Positions 1-8,103 of a stretch of DNA of 64,000 bases are shown here, piece by piece. This DNA is from Nocardioides insulae DSM 17944 (GTDB taxonomy: Bacteria > Actinomycetota > Actinomycetes > Propionibacteriales > Nocardioidaceae). The stretch is taken from positions 1-64,000 of the forward strand of contig NZ_KE383930.1 in the NCBI RefSeq assembly GCF_000422825.1, given 5' to 3'. The translations under genes were made by a program, and so were the position numbers. Each line of letters opens with the position of its first letter. The first letter of the stretch is position 1. The notes beneath the pieces are model-generated. The model saw only the letters and a list, made by a program, of their open reading frames with translations. It searched no databases and was not told where the DNA came from.

Positions 1-1427
1 CGAAGATCGCTCCGCTCATCGATGAGCTGGGCCCCCGTTTCACCCGACTCAGCGACGAGATCTGGGCCCACCCCGAACTGCGGTGGGAAGAGCACGAGTC
101 GATGAAGAAGCAGATCGAGGCCGCCGAGGAGTTCGGCGCCCGGATCACCACCTCGGTGGGAGGTGTGCCGACCGCCTTCTCCGCGGAGTGGGGCTCGGGC
201 GCACCCGTGATCGGGTTCCTGGGTGAATACGACGCCCTGGCCTCGCTGAGCCAGGAGGCGAGCTCCACCGAGCGTGCCCCCGACCTCGAGAGCGACACCG
301 AGGCCGGCCACGGCTGTCACCACAACCTGCTCGGATCCGGCTCACTGCTCGCCGCCGTCGCCCTGGCCCGGCACATGGAGAAGAACGATCTCCCCGGCAC
401 CGTGCGCTACTACGGCTGCCCCGCCGAGGAGGGCGCCGCCGGCAAGACCTTCATGGTCGCGGGCGGGGCCTTCGACGATGTCGACGCCGCGGTGACCAAC
501 CACCCGTACCCCGCTGCGTCCGCGGTGCAGTGGAGGACCCTGGCCTACACCCAGGCCTACTTCCGCTTCCGCGGGCTCCCGGCCCACGCCGGCGCGGACC
601 CGCACCATGGACGCAGTGCCCTGGACGCGGCCGAGCTGATGAACGTCGGGGTGAACTTCCTGCGTGAGCACATGGAGGACACCGACCGCATCCACTACGC
701 CTTCATCGACGCCGGCGGTCCCTCGGCCAACGTCGTCCAGCCCACCGCCGAGCTCTACTACATCGTCCGCTCCCCCACGGTCGCCAAGATGCGCGCCCTC
801 TACGAGCGGGTCAAGAAGGTCGCCCGCGGCGCGGCCCTGATGACCGAGACCGAGGTGGAGATCGAGTTCGACGGCGCCTGCGCCGAGATGCTGCCCAACC
901 GGGTGCTGGAAGAGGCCCTGTACGCGAGCGTCGTCGAGCTCGGCGGTGTGCCCTTCGACGAGGCGGATCAGGAGTACGGCCGGGTACTCAGCGCAGGTCT
1001 GCCCGCCGGCGCCGCCGAGGGCGCCCGGCAGATGCTGGGACTGCCTGACACTGCCGAGCCGTACTACACCGGCATCCTGCCGCTTCCCGACCCCGTCCAC
1101 CGGACCCAGAACACCGGGTCGACCGACGTCGGCGACGTCAGCTGGGTCACCCCCACCGTGCAGATGGCAGCGGGGACCGCGATCCTGGGTACGCCGCACC
1201 ATTCCTGGCAGATGGTCACCCAGGGCAAGTCCCCGGCCGCGCACAAGGGCATGATCCACGGCGCCAAGGCGATGGCCGCGGTGGCCCTCGACATGCTCAC
1301 CGATCCCGACCTGCTGACGCGGGCCAAGGACGAGTTCCAGGGCGTCATCTCCAAGACGCCCTACGAGAACCCGATCCCCGAGGGCACCGTGCCGCCGCCG
1401 CTGCGCCCGACCTACCGGCCGGCGTGA
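1..1427 (+). CDS. M20 amidohydrolase, AbgB (p-aminobenzoyl-glutamate hydrolase) type, 5' partial
   Basis: The reading frame is open from base 3, so the start codon lies upstream of the window; comparison with the paralogue next door suggests only about 15 residues are missing. Family hallmarks are visible: the metal-site motif GHGCHHNLLGSG, the glutamate pair in PAEEGAAGK, GRSALDAAELMNVGVNFLREH, and STDVGDVSWVTPT near the C-terminus, all typical of the AbgB branch of zinc peptidases, which split amide bonds of small N-acyl amino acids. The protein is cytoplasmic. It is followed 213 bases later by a second copy of the same family and then an amidase, so the three probably serve one amide-degrading pathway. 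The true substrate cannot be read from sequence; p-aminobenzoyl-glutamate is only the name-giving one. Confidence 0.88.
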   Translation, partial: KIAPLIDELGPRFTRLSDEIWAHPELRWEEHESMKKQIEAAEEFGARITTSVGGVPTAFSAEWGSGAPVIGFLGEYDALASLSQEASSTERAPDLESDTEAGHGCHHNLLGSGSLLAAVALARHMEKNDLPGTVRYYGCPAEEGAAGKTFMVAGGAFDDVDAAVTNHPYPAASAVQWRTLAYTQAYFRFRGLPAHAGADPHHGRSALDAAELMNVGVNFLREHMEDTDRIHYAFIDAGGPSANVVQPTAELYYIVRSPTVAKMRALYERVKKVARGAALMTETEVEIEFDGACAEMLPNRVLEEALYASVVELGGVPFDEADQEYGRVLSAGLPAGAAEGARQMLGLPDTAEPYYTGILPLPDPVHRTQNTGSTDVGDVSWVTPTVQMAAGTAILGTPHHSWQMVTQGKSPAAHKGMIHGAKAMAAVALDMLTDPDLLTRAKDEFQGVISKTPYENPIPEGTVPPPLRPTYRPA

Positions 1428-1640
1428 TCTGCCGGCTGCGCTGAGCTGCTCCCCAGCACTCGGGACCGAACAACTCGCCCCGGGAGCTGGGAGCAGGTCA
1501 CGGGTCCGCGCAGTCGGAACCGAATCCGCTCGCCGAGCAATCCCCGCCCAACTGCCGCGCTCCCCACTCGCTCCGGCAGGCACGTCCGCCGCCGGAACAG
1601 GTCTTCCCGCCACCGCACCACCCATGAAGGAGTCTCATCC

Positions 1641-3074
1641 ATGAGCAACCTCACCGACGTCGGCACGATCATCGACGTCCTCACCCCCGAGTTCACCGCG
1701 CTCAGCGACGCGATCTGGGACCACCCGCAACTTCGCTGGGCGGAGTACGACGCGGTCGATCGTCACATCGCCGTGGCCGAGGCACACGGTGCCACCATCA
1801 CCCGCGAGATCGGCGGGATTCCCACCGCCTTCTCCGCCGAATGGGGCACCGACGGGCCGGTGATCGCCTTCCTCGGCGAGTACGACGCCCTGGCCGGACT
1901 GAGCCAGGCCTCCGGATCGACGGAGTGCGCGCCCGACCCCGACAACACCACCGGCTGCGGGCAGGGCTGCGGGCACCACCTCCTCGGGGCGGGCGCCCTG
2001 CTCGCCGCCGTCTCTGCCGCGAAGTTCCTCGCCGAGAAGAACCTGCCGGGCCGGGTCCGCTACTACGGCTGCCCGGCCGAGGAGGCGGCGGCCGGAAAGT
2101 CCTTCATGGTCAAGGCCGGCGCCTTCGCCGACGTCGACGCGACCGTGACCTGGCACCCGAATTCACGGACCTTCACCCGCCAGACCCGCACCGTCGCCTA
2201 CGCCCAGATGTACTTCCACTACCGCGGCGTCGCCTCCCACGCCGGGGCCGCACCGCACCGCGGGCGCAGTGCGCTGGACGCCGCCGAACTGCTCAACATC
2301 GGCGTGAACTTCCTGCGCGAGCACATGCCCGACAGCGCCCGGATCCACTACGCCTTCACCGATGTCGGCGGCGAGTCGCCCAACGTGGTCCAGGAGAAGT
2401 CCTCGATCTACTACGTCGTGCGGGCCGAGACGGTCGCCGAGATGCGCGAACTCTACGAGCGGGTCTTCGACGTGGCCCGCGGCGCCGCTCAGATGACCGG
2501 CACGGAGTTGAGCATCGAGTTCGACGGCGCCTCGGCCGAGATCCTCCCGAACGATGTGTTGGAGGAGGTCCTGCACCGCAACGTCACCGAGCTCGGCCCG
2601 ATCCCCTTCGACGCCGACGACGAGGCCAGGGCCAAGACCTTCGCCGACACCTACGAGGCCAAGGAGCTCGCCAGCGAGCGAGCGCTGATGGGGCTGCCGC
2701 GCGGCGACACCCGGGTGCTCGCGGACGTCGTACCGCCGATGGACATCACCCAGCCGCGCCAGCTCATCTCCGGGTCGACCGACGTCGGCGACGTCTCCTG
2801 GGTCACGCCGACGGTCCAGATTATGACCGCGTGCATGTCGATGGGTACCGCGCCGCACTCGTGGCAGTTCGTGGCCCAGGGCAAGCTCCCGGCCGCGCAC
2901 AAGGGGATGGTCTACTCGGCCAAGGCGATCGCCGGCACCGCCCTGGACCTGTTCACCGACCCCAACCTCCTCGCCCAGGCGCGCAAGGAGTTCGAGGAGA
3001 CCACCGCGATCACGCCCTACGACTGCCCGATCCCCGACGGCGTCATCGCCCCGCCGCTGCGGAACCGCGCCTGA
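1641..3074 (+). CDS. M20 amidohydrolase, AbgB type (second copy)
   Basis: A complete 477-residue paralogue of the gene before it. The start ATG is preceded by AAGGAG at 1627-1632. The motifs GCGQGCGHHLLGAG, PAEEAAAGKS, GRSALDAAELLNIGVNFLREH and STDVGDVSWVTPT mark the AbgB branch of M20 metallo-amidohydrolases; the lid domain lies in the middle third. It should hydrolyse an amide of a small molecule in the cytoplasm. The amidase gene begins 17 bases after its stop, so the two are almost certainly co-transcribed. Two AbgB-type proteins may be two enzymes with different substrates or two subunits, as AbgA and AbgB are in Escherichia coli; here both copies are AbgB-like, which favours separate enzymes or a heteromer of near relatives. 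Confidence 0.9.
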   Translation: MSNLTDVGTIIDVLTPEFTALSDAIWDHPQLRWAEYDAVDRHIAVAEAHGATITREIGGIPTAFSAEWGTDGPVIAFLGEYDALAGLSQASGSTECAPDPDNTTGCGQGCGHHLLGAGALLAAVSAAKFLAEKNLPGRVRYYGCPAEEAAAGKSFMVKAGAFADVDATVTWHPNSRTFTRQTRTVAYAQMYFHYRGVASHAGAAPHRGRSALDAAELLNIGVNFLREHMPDSARIHYAFTDVGGESPNVVQEKSSIYYVVRAETVAEMRELYERVFDVARGAAQMTGTELSIEFDGASAEILPNDVLEEVLHRNVTELGPIPFDADDEARAKTFADTYEAKELASERALMGLPRGDTRVLADVVPPMDITQPRQLISGSTDVGDVSWVTPTVQIMTACMSMGTAPHSWQFVAQGKLPAAHKGMVYSAKAIAGTALDLFTDPNLLAQARKEFEETTAITPYDCPIPDGVIAPPLRNRA

Positions 3075-3091
3075 GAAGGGAAGGTCACTCC

Positions 3092-4477
3092 ATGCAGCAG
3101 ACACACGAGCTGAGCGCCACCGAACTCACCGCCGCCTACCGCACCGGGGACCTGTCTCCCGTCGACGCCCTCAAGGCCGCGACCGCCCGGATCGAGGACA
3201 AGGACGCCCTCCACCGAGGGATGTACGTCGTCGACACCGACGGGGCCACCCGAGCCGCCCGGGCCAGCGAAGAGCGCTGGAGGCGCGGCCAGCAGCTCGG
3301 CCCCCTGGACGGCGTACCGGTCACGCTCAAGGAGAACACCCCGGTCATCGGATTCCACCAGTCCCTGGGGACCGCGGCCCGCCACCCGCGACCAGCGGAG
3401 GTCAACTCCCCCGTCACCGACCGCCTCCTGGAGGCCGGCGCGGTGATCGTCGGATCCACCACGATGCCCGACCTCAGCGGACTCGGTTCCGGCGTCTCCT
3501 CCCGTCACGGCACCGCCCGCAACCCGTGGAACCCCGCCTGGAACACCGGTGGGTCCTCCTCCGGCGCCGCGGTCGCCACCGCCTTCGGCTACGGCGCGAT
3601 CAACATCGGCACCGACATCGGCGGCTCGATCCGACTGCCCGCCTCGTTCACCGGCGTCTTCGGGTTCAAGCCCTCCTACGGACGGGTGCCGATCCTGGAC
3701 ACCTACCTGGGCAGGGTCGCGGGCCCGATGACCAGGACCGTGGCCGACGCGGCTGCGGCGATGACCTACCTGTCCCGCCCGGACAGGCGGGACTGCGCCT
3801 CCCTGCCAGCACAGAACATCGACTGGACCGGCCTCGACCTCGAGGTCACCGGTCTGCGGATCGGACTCTGCTTCGACGTGGCCCCCGGTACCCGGGTCGA
3901 TCCCGAGGTGGCGGCCGCGGTGTCCCGCGCCGCGGACCGGTTCGCCGAAGCCGGAGCGGAGATCATCCCGATCCCGGCCTACCTCTCCCGGGACTACCTC
4001 AGCGAGGCGCAACTGCCCTTCATGGCGGCCCACCAGTGGTCCCAGCTGAACGACCCGGCGCTGATCGATGACCTCTCCAAGGCCTACCAGCCGATGGTCG
4101 AGGGCGCCCGACGCGTGCAAGAGATGAGCCCGTTGGACGTGATCCGGGCCTACGACCTGATCGGGCCGATGGTCTCGGAAACAGTGCAGACGCTCGACGC
4201 CTACGATCTGGTGCTCTCACCGGTCTGCGGCTCGGTCACCGGGCCGGCCGAGAGCATGATGACCGAGGAACTGACCGGCGCGAACTTCACCTCGCCGCTC
4301 AACGTCGCCGGCACCCCGGCGGCCTCGATCAACTGTGGCTTCACCACCCAGGGAAAGCCGATCGGACTCCAGATCGCCGCCACCCGGTTCGAGGACCTCC
4401 GGGTGCTCCAGGCCTCCGCGTGGTACGAGGGCCACCGCGGCGAGGGCGCCACCCCCGACTGGAGCCGGCTGATCTGA
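3092..4477 (+). CDS. amidase signature family hydrolase
   Basis: A 461-residue amidase-signature enzyme. The Ser-cisSer-Lys triad is readable: Lys80 in VTLKEN, Ser155 in GGSSSGAA and the nucleophile Ser179 in DIGGSIRLP; the 24-residue spacing between the serines is normal for the family. It hydrolyses a carboxamide to acid and ammonia in the cytoplasm. The start chosen is the ATG 17 bases after the preceding stop, with GAAGGGAAGG as ribosome site; the frame is open further upstream inside the M20 gene but that is overlap without family similarity. Likely the last gene of the M20-M20-amidase operon. Family members act on substrates from indoleacetamide to aryl amides, so the substrate is open. 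Confidence 0.92.
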   Translation: MQQTHELSATELTAAYRTGDLSPVDALKAATARIEDKDALHRGMYVVDTDGATRAARASEERWRRGQQLGPLDGVPVTLKENTPVIGFHQSLGTAARHPRPAEVNSPVTDRLLEAGAVIVGSTTMPDLSGLGSGVSSRHGTARNPWNPAWNTGGSSSGAAVATAFGYGAINIGTDIGGSIRLPASFTGVFGFKPSYGRVPILDTYLGRVAGPMTRTVADAAAAMTYLSRPDRRDCASLPAQNIDWTGLDLEVTGLRIGLCFDVAPGTRVDPEVAAAVSRAADRFAEAGAEIIPIPAYLSRDYLSEAQLPFMAAHQWSQLNDPALIDDLSKAYQPMVEGARRVQEMSPLDVIRAYDLIGPMVSETVQTLDAYDLVLSPVCGSVTGPAESMMTEELTGANFTSPLNVAGTPAASINCGFTTQGKPIGLQIAATRFEDLRVLQASAWYEGHRGEGATPDWSRLI

Positions 4478-4996
4478 CCCGGCATCCGGCCCGTGGCCTA
4501 CGGGGTGCCGGCTTCGGGACCGCTGGATCCGCCGCCACCAGCCGATCAGGATGAGTGGGGTCATCACCGCCACGAGCCCGTAGCCGAGCCAGGCGCCCCA
4601 GCGGAACGAGCGCTCATCACCGGCCAGTGACTCGCGTACCTCGTCGCTGTCGATGTGGACATCAGACCGGCGGGCCGGATCCCAGACGACGCCGACCTCG
4701 TCCCCGACGGACCAGCCCTCGCAGACCTCGTACTCGATGAAGTTGGTCCGGTATCGCCGGCCGTCGACGATGGGGCGGTAGGTGACGACGGGACAGTGCA
4801 CGGTCGAGGTCGACGTACGTCCCCGGCGTCCGTAATGGGTGACCTCCCGTGCACGGATCTCGGTGACCCTGCCGACGCTGTGCTCGCCCTCGGCGCGCAA
4901 CCGGTCGAAGTCGGCAGCGCTCTCGCTCGGCCCGCCCCACAGGTGGGTCGTGCACACCAGCAGGATCCCGATGACGAGCAACGTGTAGCGGGCCAT
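4217..4996 (-). CDS. DUF3592-like membrane protein with an antisense C-terminal tail
   Basis: Residues 1-22 form a membrane segment (MARYTLLVIGILLVCTTHLWGG). A soluble part follows with the DUF3592 pattern (VTEIRAREV, CPVVTYRPIVDGRRY, VGDEVGVVWDPARRSD), then a second membrane segment near residues 133-152 (GAWLGYGLVAVMTPLILIGW). DUF3592 proteins normally end soon after this helix. Here no stop is met until 4217, so the last 87 or so residues are read antisense to the amidase gene and look like non-coding composition. Either the gene truly overlaps its convergent neighbour by 261 bases, or the original stop has been lost. Function unknown; family members are small membrane proteins of unassigned role. 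Confidence 0.6.
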   Translation of the reverse strand: MARYTLLVIGILLVCTTHLWGGPSESAADFDRLRAEGEHSVGRVTEIRAREVTHYGRRGRTSTSTVHCPVVTYRPIVDGRRYRTNFIEYEVCEGWSVGDEVGVVWDPARRSDVHIDSDEVRESLAGDERSFRWGAWLGYGLVAVMTPLILIGWWRRIQRSRSRHPVGHGPDAGSDQPAPVGGGALAAVALVPRGGLEHPEVLEPGGGDLESDRLSLGGEATVDRGRRGAGDVERRGEVRAGQFLGHHALGRPGDRAADR

Positions 4997-5099
4997 GGCG
5001 GAATCTCACACCACCGACATCCGCAGCCGTGATCGGGGTCGGCGGGACTCCGCAGCGCCCGCCTCCTCGATCCACAGGGCGTAGTCCCTGGATCAGCCG

Positions 5100-6314
5100 T
5101 CAGGCCTGGCTGCGCAGGTATCGCCCGAAGTGGGGGACGGTGAAGGCGATCAGGCCGCGCTCGCCGGAGTAGATGAGGCCCTTCTTCAACAGGGCGTCCC
5201 GGGCCGGGGAGAGCGATTGCGGCTTCTTACCCAACAGGGCCGCCACATCCGCGGTCGCCACCGAGCCGATGTCGTCGATCCGGCCCTCCCCGCGGGTGGC
5301 CATCTCGACCGCGGCATCGGCCATCGCGCGCAGGTAGTCGCGTTCACCGGGGGTGGCGCGCTCGAAGCGGGAGCCGAAGAAGCCGACCGCGAGCTCACGG
5401 TCGGCCTCGGGGGCGGCCACCCCGACGTCCGCGGCCGTGATCGGCGTACGCGGGGCGAGATCCCACACCGCCTTGCCGTACGCCTGGATGAAGTAGGGGT
5501 AACCACCGGTGTGCTCGTACATCGCGGCCAGTGCGTCGCTCTCGAAGTCGGCCTCCTCCTCCGCCGCCGGCGCGGCCAGGGCACGATCGGCCGACTCGCG
5601 CGGGAGCCGGTCGATGCGCTGATAGGAGAAGAGCCGCTCGGAGTAGGACTTGGACGCGGAGAGTACGGCGGGCAGGTGCGGCAGGCCGGCGCCGACCACG
5701 ATCAGAGGCAGGCCGGACTGGCTGATCTCGTGGCAGGCGGCGCACATCGCCGAGACGTCGTCGGGCCCGAGGTCCTGCATCTCGTCGATGAACACGCCGA
5801 CCCCCTTGCCGACGTCCGCGGCGAGGCCGCCGACGTCGGTGAGGAGTTCGACCAGGTCGATCTCGATGTCGCCCGAGTCGGCCCTGCCGCGCACCGCCGG
5901 TGCGTCGATGCCGGGGCTCCACTGCTCCCGCAGCTTGGCGTTGGGCCCCGCCTCACGCTGCACGAAGGAGCGCAGGACGCCGAGCACGTGGTCGACGGCG
6001 TCGGCATCGGGGTGGCCGAGTTCGCGGATCGCCTGGTGCAGGGCACTGGCGAGGGGGCGGCGCAGCGACTGGTCCGGTCGGGCCTCGAACTTGCCGGTCC
6101 CCCACCCCTTCCGCACCGCCGCCGACCTCAGCGCGTTGAGCAGCACCGTCTTGCCCACCCCGCGCAGCCCGGTCAGCACGAGCGAACGCTCCGGCCTCCC
6201 CCGCGCCACCCGCTCCAGCACGACGTCGAAGGCGCGCAACTGGTCGTCACGACCGGCCAACTCGGGCGGGCGCTGGCCGGCGCCGGGTGCGTAGGGGTTA
6301 CGGATGGGATCCAC
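5100..6314 (-). CDS. AAA ATPase with C-terminal winged-helix-like region
   Basis: A 404-residue P-loop protein. The Walker A motif GLRGVGKT is at residues 49-56 and Walker B GVFIDEMQD near 173-181, the layout of AAA_16/Orc1-Cdc6-like ATPases. The C-terminal 100 residues contain a helix-rich, DNA-binding-like stretch (VATADVAALLGKKPQSLSPARDALLKKGLI). The start is GTG at 6314, with a TACGGT box exactly six bases upstream, so translation from a leaderless message is likely. A perfect palindrome at 6334-6353 overlaps the expected -35 region. Such stand-alone ATPases are common in actinobacteria, but their substrate is not known; a role in DNA or signalling machinery is only inference. Confidence 0.82.
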   Translation of the reverse strand: MDPIRNPYAPGAGQRPPELAGRDDQLRAFDVVLERVARGRPERSLVLTGLRGVGKTVLLNALRSAAVRKGWGTGKFEARPDQSLRRPLASALHQAIRELGHPDADAVDHVLGVLRSFVQREAGPNAKLREQWSPGIDAPAVRGRADSGDIEIDLVELLTDVGGLAADVGKGVGVFIDEMQDLGPDDVSAMCAACHEISQSGLPLIVVGAGLPHLPAVLSASKSYSERLFSYQRIDRLPRESADRALAAPAAEEEADFESDALAAMYEHTGGYPYFIQAYGKAVWDLAPRTPITAADVGVAAPEADRELAVGFFGSRFERATPGERDYLRAMADAAVEMATRGEGRIDDIGSVATADVAALLGKKPQSLSPARDALLKKGLIYSGERGLIAFTVPHFGRYLRSQA

Positions 6315-6320
6315 GATGCG

Positions 6321-6326
6321 ACCGTA
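6321..6326 (-). promoter_or_regulatory. -10 box for the AAA ATPase (leaderless)
   Basis: On the minus strand this reads TACGGT and is followed by six bases and then the GTG start at 6314, so the first base of the message would be the start codon. Confidence 0.6.
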
Positions 6327-6333
6327 TCGAGGG

Positions 6334-6353
6334 ATCTAGGAAGAGTCCTAGAT
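6334..6353. promoter_or_regulatory. palindromic operator candidate, copy 1
   Basis: ATCTAGGA and TCCTAGAT form a perfect 8-bp inverted repeat around AGAG. It covers the expected -35 region of the AAA ATPase promoter. A near-identical element lies at 10007-10026 in front of the Fpg/Nei glycosylase. The size and symmetry fit a dimeric repressor site; the regulator is not identified. Confidence 0.6.
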
Positions 6354-6460
6354 TTCGCTAGCGCGTCGCATCGACCTGAGGAGCAGTGGTTGCGGCGACC
6401 CGGGTCGGAGTAGCGTGCAGGCAGCGCAGTCACCTGCGCGGTCTGATGAGGGCTGAGCTG

Positions 6461-7273
6461 ATGGATCCGGTCGAGGGCGCCGCCACCTTCCAGAGATCGG
6501 GCGCGGAGTACGACGCCTTCATGGGCCGCTACTCGCGGTCGCTGGCCACGTTGTTCGCCGACTGGGCCGGGGTGGTCGCCGGGCAGTCCGCACTCGACGT
6601 CGGCTGCGGCCCCGGTGCGTTGACCGGTGTGCTCGTACAGCGGCTCGGTCCCGGCGGGGTGCTTGCCTGCGACCCGTCGGAGCCGTTCGTGCAGGAGTGC
6701 CGCGCTCGACACCCGGGCGTCGACGTACGCCGGGGCCGTGCCGAGCAGCTGCCCTGTGAGGACTCCTCCCGGGATGTGGTGCTGGCGCAGCTGGTGCTGC
6801 ACTTCGTCAGTGACCCCGAGACTGCCGCGGCCGAGATGCGACGGGTCCTGCGCCCCGGCGGCACCGTGGCCGCGTGCAGCTGGGACTTCGCCCAGGGCAT
6901 GGCGATGCTGCGGCACTTCTGGGACGCCGCCACGAGCCTGGATCCCGCCGCCCCCGACGAGGCCGCGCTCCGCTTCGGCAAGGAGGGTGAGCTGGCCGAG
7001 CTGTTCGAGGGCGCGGGCTTCCAGCAGACCTCCGAGACGACCCTGGAGGTGACCTCGTCCTACGTGTCCTTCGACGACCTGTGGTCGGGCTTCCTGGCCG
7101 GGATCGGCCCCGCCGGGCAGTACGCCGTGACCCGCCCGAGGGATCAACAGGATGCCCTGCGCCGCGCCCTGTTCGAGCAACTCGGGTCTCCGGACGGGCC
7201 CTTCGAGCTCCGCGCGGTCGCCCGCGCCGCGCGCGGTTCGGCACCGCCGGCCTCCGCCGCGACGTCGCCGTAG
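6461..7273 (+). CDS. class I SAM-dependent methyltransferase
   Basis: About 270 residues. Motif I LDVGCGPG lies near residues 45-52, followed by an acidic post-I region (VLACDPSEPFV) and the motif LRPGGTVAACSWD. The N-terminus (FQRSGAEYDAFMGRYSR) is typical of small-molecule methyltransferases of the UbiE/Methyltransf_11 type. I chose the ATG at 6461, with GAGG eight bases upstream; an in-frame ATG at 6446 is possible. A TAGCGT box at 6411-6416 may be its promoter, giving a short leader. It is divergent from the AAA ATPase. Substrate unknown. Confidence 0.85.
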   Translation: MDPVEGAATFQRSGAEYDAFMGRYSRSLATLFADWAGVVAGQSALDVGCGPGALTGVLVQRLGPGGVLACDPSEPFVQECRARHPGVDVRRGRAEQLPCEDSSRDVVLAQLVLHFVSDPETAAAEMRRVLRPGGTVAACSWDFAQGMAMLRHFWDAATSLDPAAPDEAALRFGKEGELAELFEGAGFQQTSETTLEVTSSYVSFDDLWSGFLAGIGPAGQYAVTRPRDQQDALRRALFEQLGSPDGPFELRAVARAARGSAPPASAATSP

Positions 7274-7360
7274 CCGAGACCCGGCGAAGGTTCGGCGCCG
7301 GCCCGGCCGACCGACCGGGACGGCATCGCCGGGCCCTTCCTCTGTCGTGACGCTCCGTCC

Positions 7361-8092
7361 TCACCTCAGGTGTCGGGCGAAGAACCTGCTCGCGTCCTCT
7401 CCGGCCCACGCGGGCACGCCGGTGTGCCCGCCCATGTTGGCCTGAAGCGTCTTCTCCGCCGACCCGAAGGCGTCGAACAGGTCGAGCGCCAACTGCCGGT
7501 CGTTGCCCTCGTCGTCCCACTGCAGCAGAACGTGCAGTGGGATCGTGACCTGTCGCGCCTCGTCGAATATCGCCCGGGGCACGTAGCTCCCCGCGAACAG
7601 GCCGGCCGCCACGATCCGCGGCTCGACCAGCGCCAGCCGGACACCGACGGCGATCACCCCGCCCGAGAACCCGACCGGGCCGCCGATCTCGGGCAGTGCG
7701 AGGAGTGCGTTCAGGGTGGCCCGCCACTCCGGGACCGCCTGCTCGACGAGCGGGAGGATCAGTCGTTCGACGATCTCCTCGCCCACCGGCTCCCCCGCCG
7801 CCAGGGCGCGGCGAAGGCCGGCCCGGGCCTGATCGACTCCGTCCAGGCGGGGTCGATCGCCGCTGCCGGGCAACTCGATGGTGGCCGCGGCGTAGCCGTC
7901 CGCCAGACAGCGTCGGGCCCGCGCCGCCAGACGGGGGTACATCCGGCGCATTCCCCCGGGGTGGCCCAGCAGGATCACGGGCAACGGTGAATCGACGTGG
8001 TCGGGCGTCCACACCGTGCCGGGGATCTCGCCGAGGGTGAAGTCGCGTTCGAGGCACCCGCCGTCGAGACGTCGTTCGGAGATGACGTGCAT
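7361..8092 (-). CDS. alpha/beta hydrolase, dienelactone-hydrolase-like
   Basis: A 243-residue hydrolase. The nucleophile elbow GFSGG puts Ser143 in place, acidic candidates are Asp193/Asp194 in QWDDEGN, and His223 sits in NMGGHTG, giving a complete catalytic triad in the usual order. The oxyanion region LLGHPGG is at 42-47. The start ATG at 8092 has GAAAGG upstream and lies 11 bases after the stop of the acyltransferase gene, making this the third gene of a patatin, acyltransferase and hydrolase operon. An ester or lipid substrate is plausible from this context; the family itself acts on lactones and esters. Confidence 0.83.
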   Translation of the reverse strand: MHVISERRLDGGCLERDFTLGEIPGTVWTPDHVDSPLPVILLGHPGGMRRMYPRLAARARRCLADGYAAATIELPGSGDRPRLDGVDQARAGLRRALAAGEPVGEEIVERLILPLVEQAVPEWRATLNALLALPEIGGPVGFSGGVIAVGVRLALVEPRIVAAGLFAGSYVPRAIFDEARQVTIPLHVLLQWDDEGNDRQLALDLFDAFGSAEKTLQANMGGHTGVPAWAGEDASRFFARHLR

Positions 8093-8103
8093 GCGTGTGC
8101 CTT

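Noticed and set aside
1446-1496. Inverted CTGCTCCC and GGGAGCAG between the two M20 genes
   Set aside because: The loop is 35 bases and the stem only eight; not convincing as terminator or operator.
1841-3091. Upstream extension of the amidase frame through the M20 gene
   Set aside because: The extension is Arg/Pro-rich shadow sequence; a good ribosome site and start are present at 3092.
5100-6314. AAA ATPase as a plasmid or phage replication initiator
   Set aside because: No partner replication or integration genes, iterons or att-like repeats are nearby.
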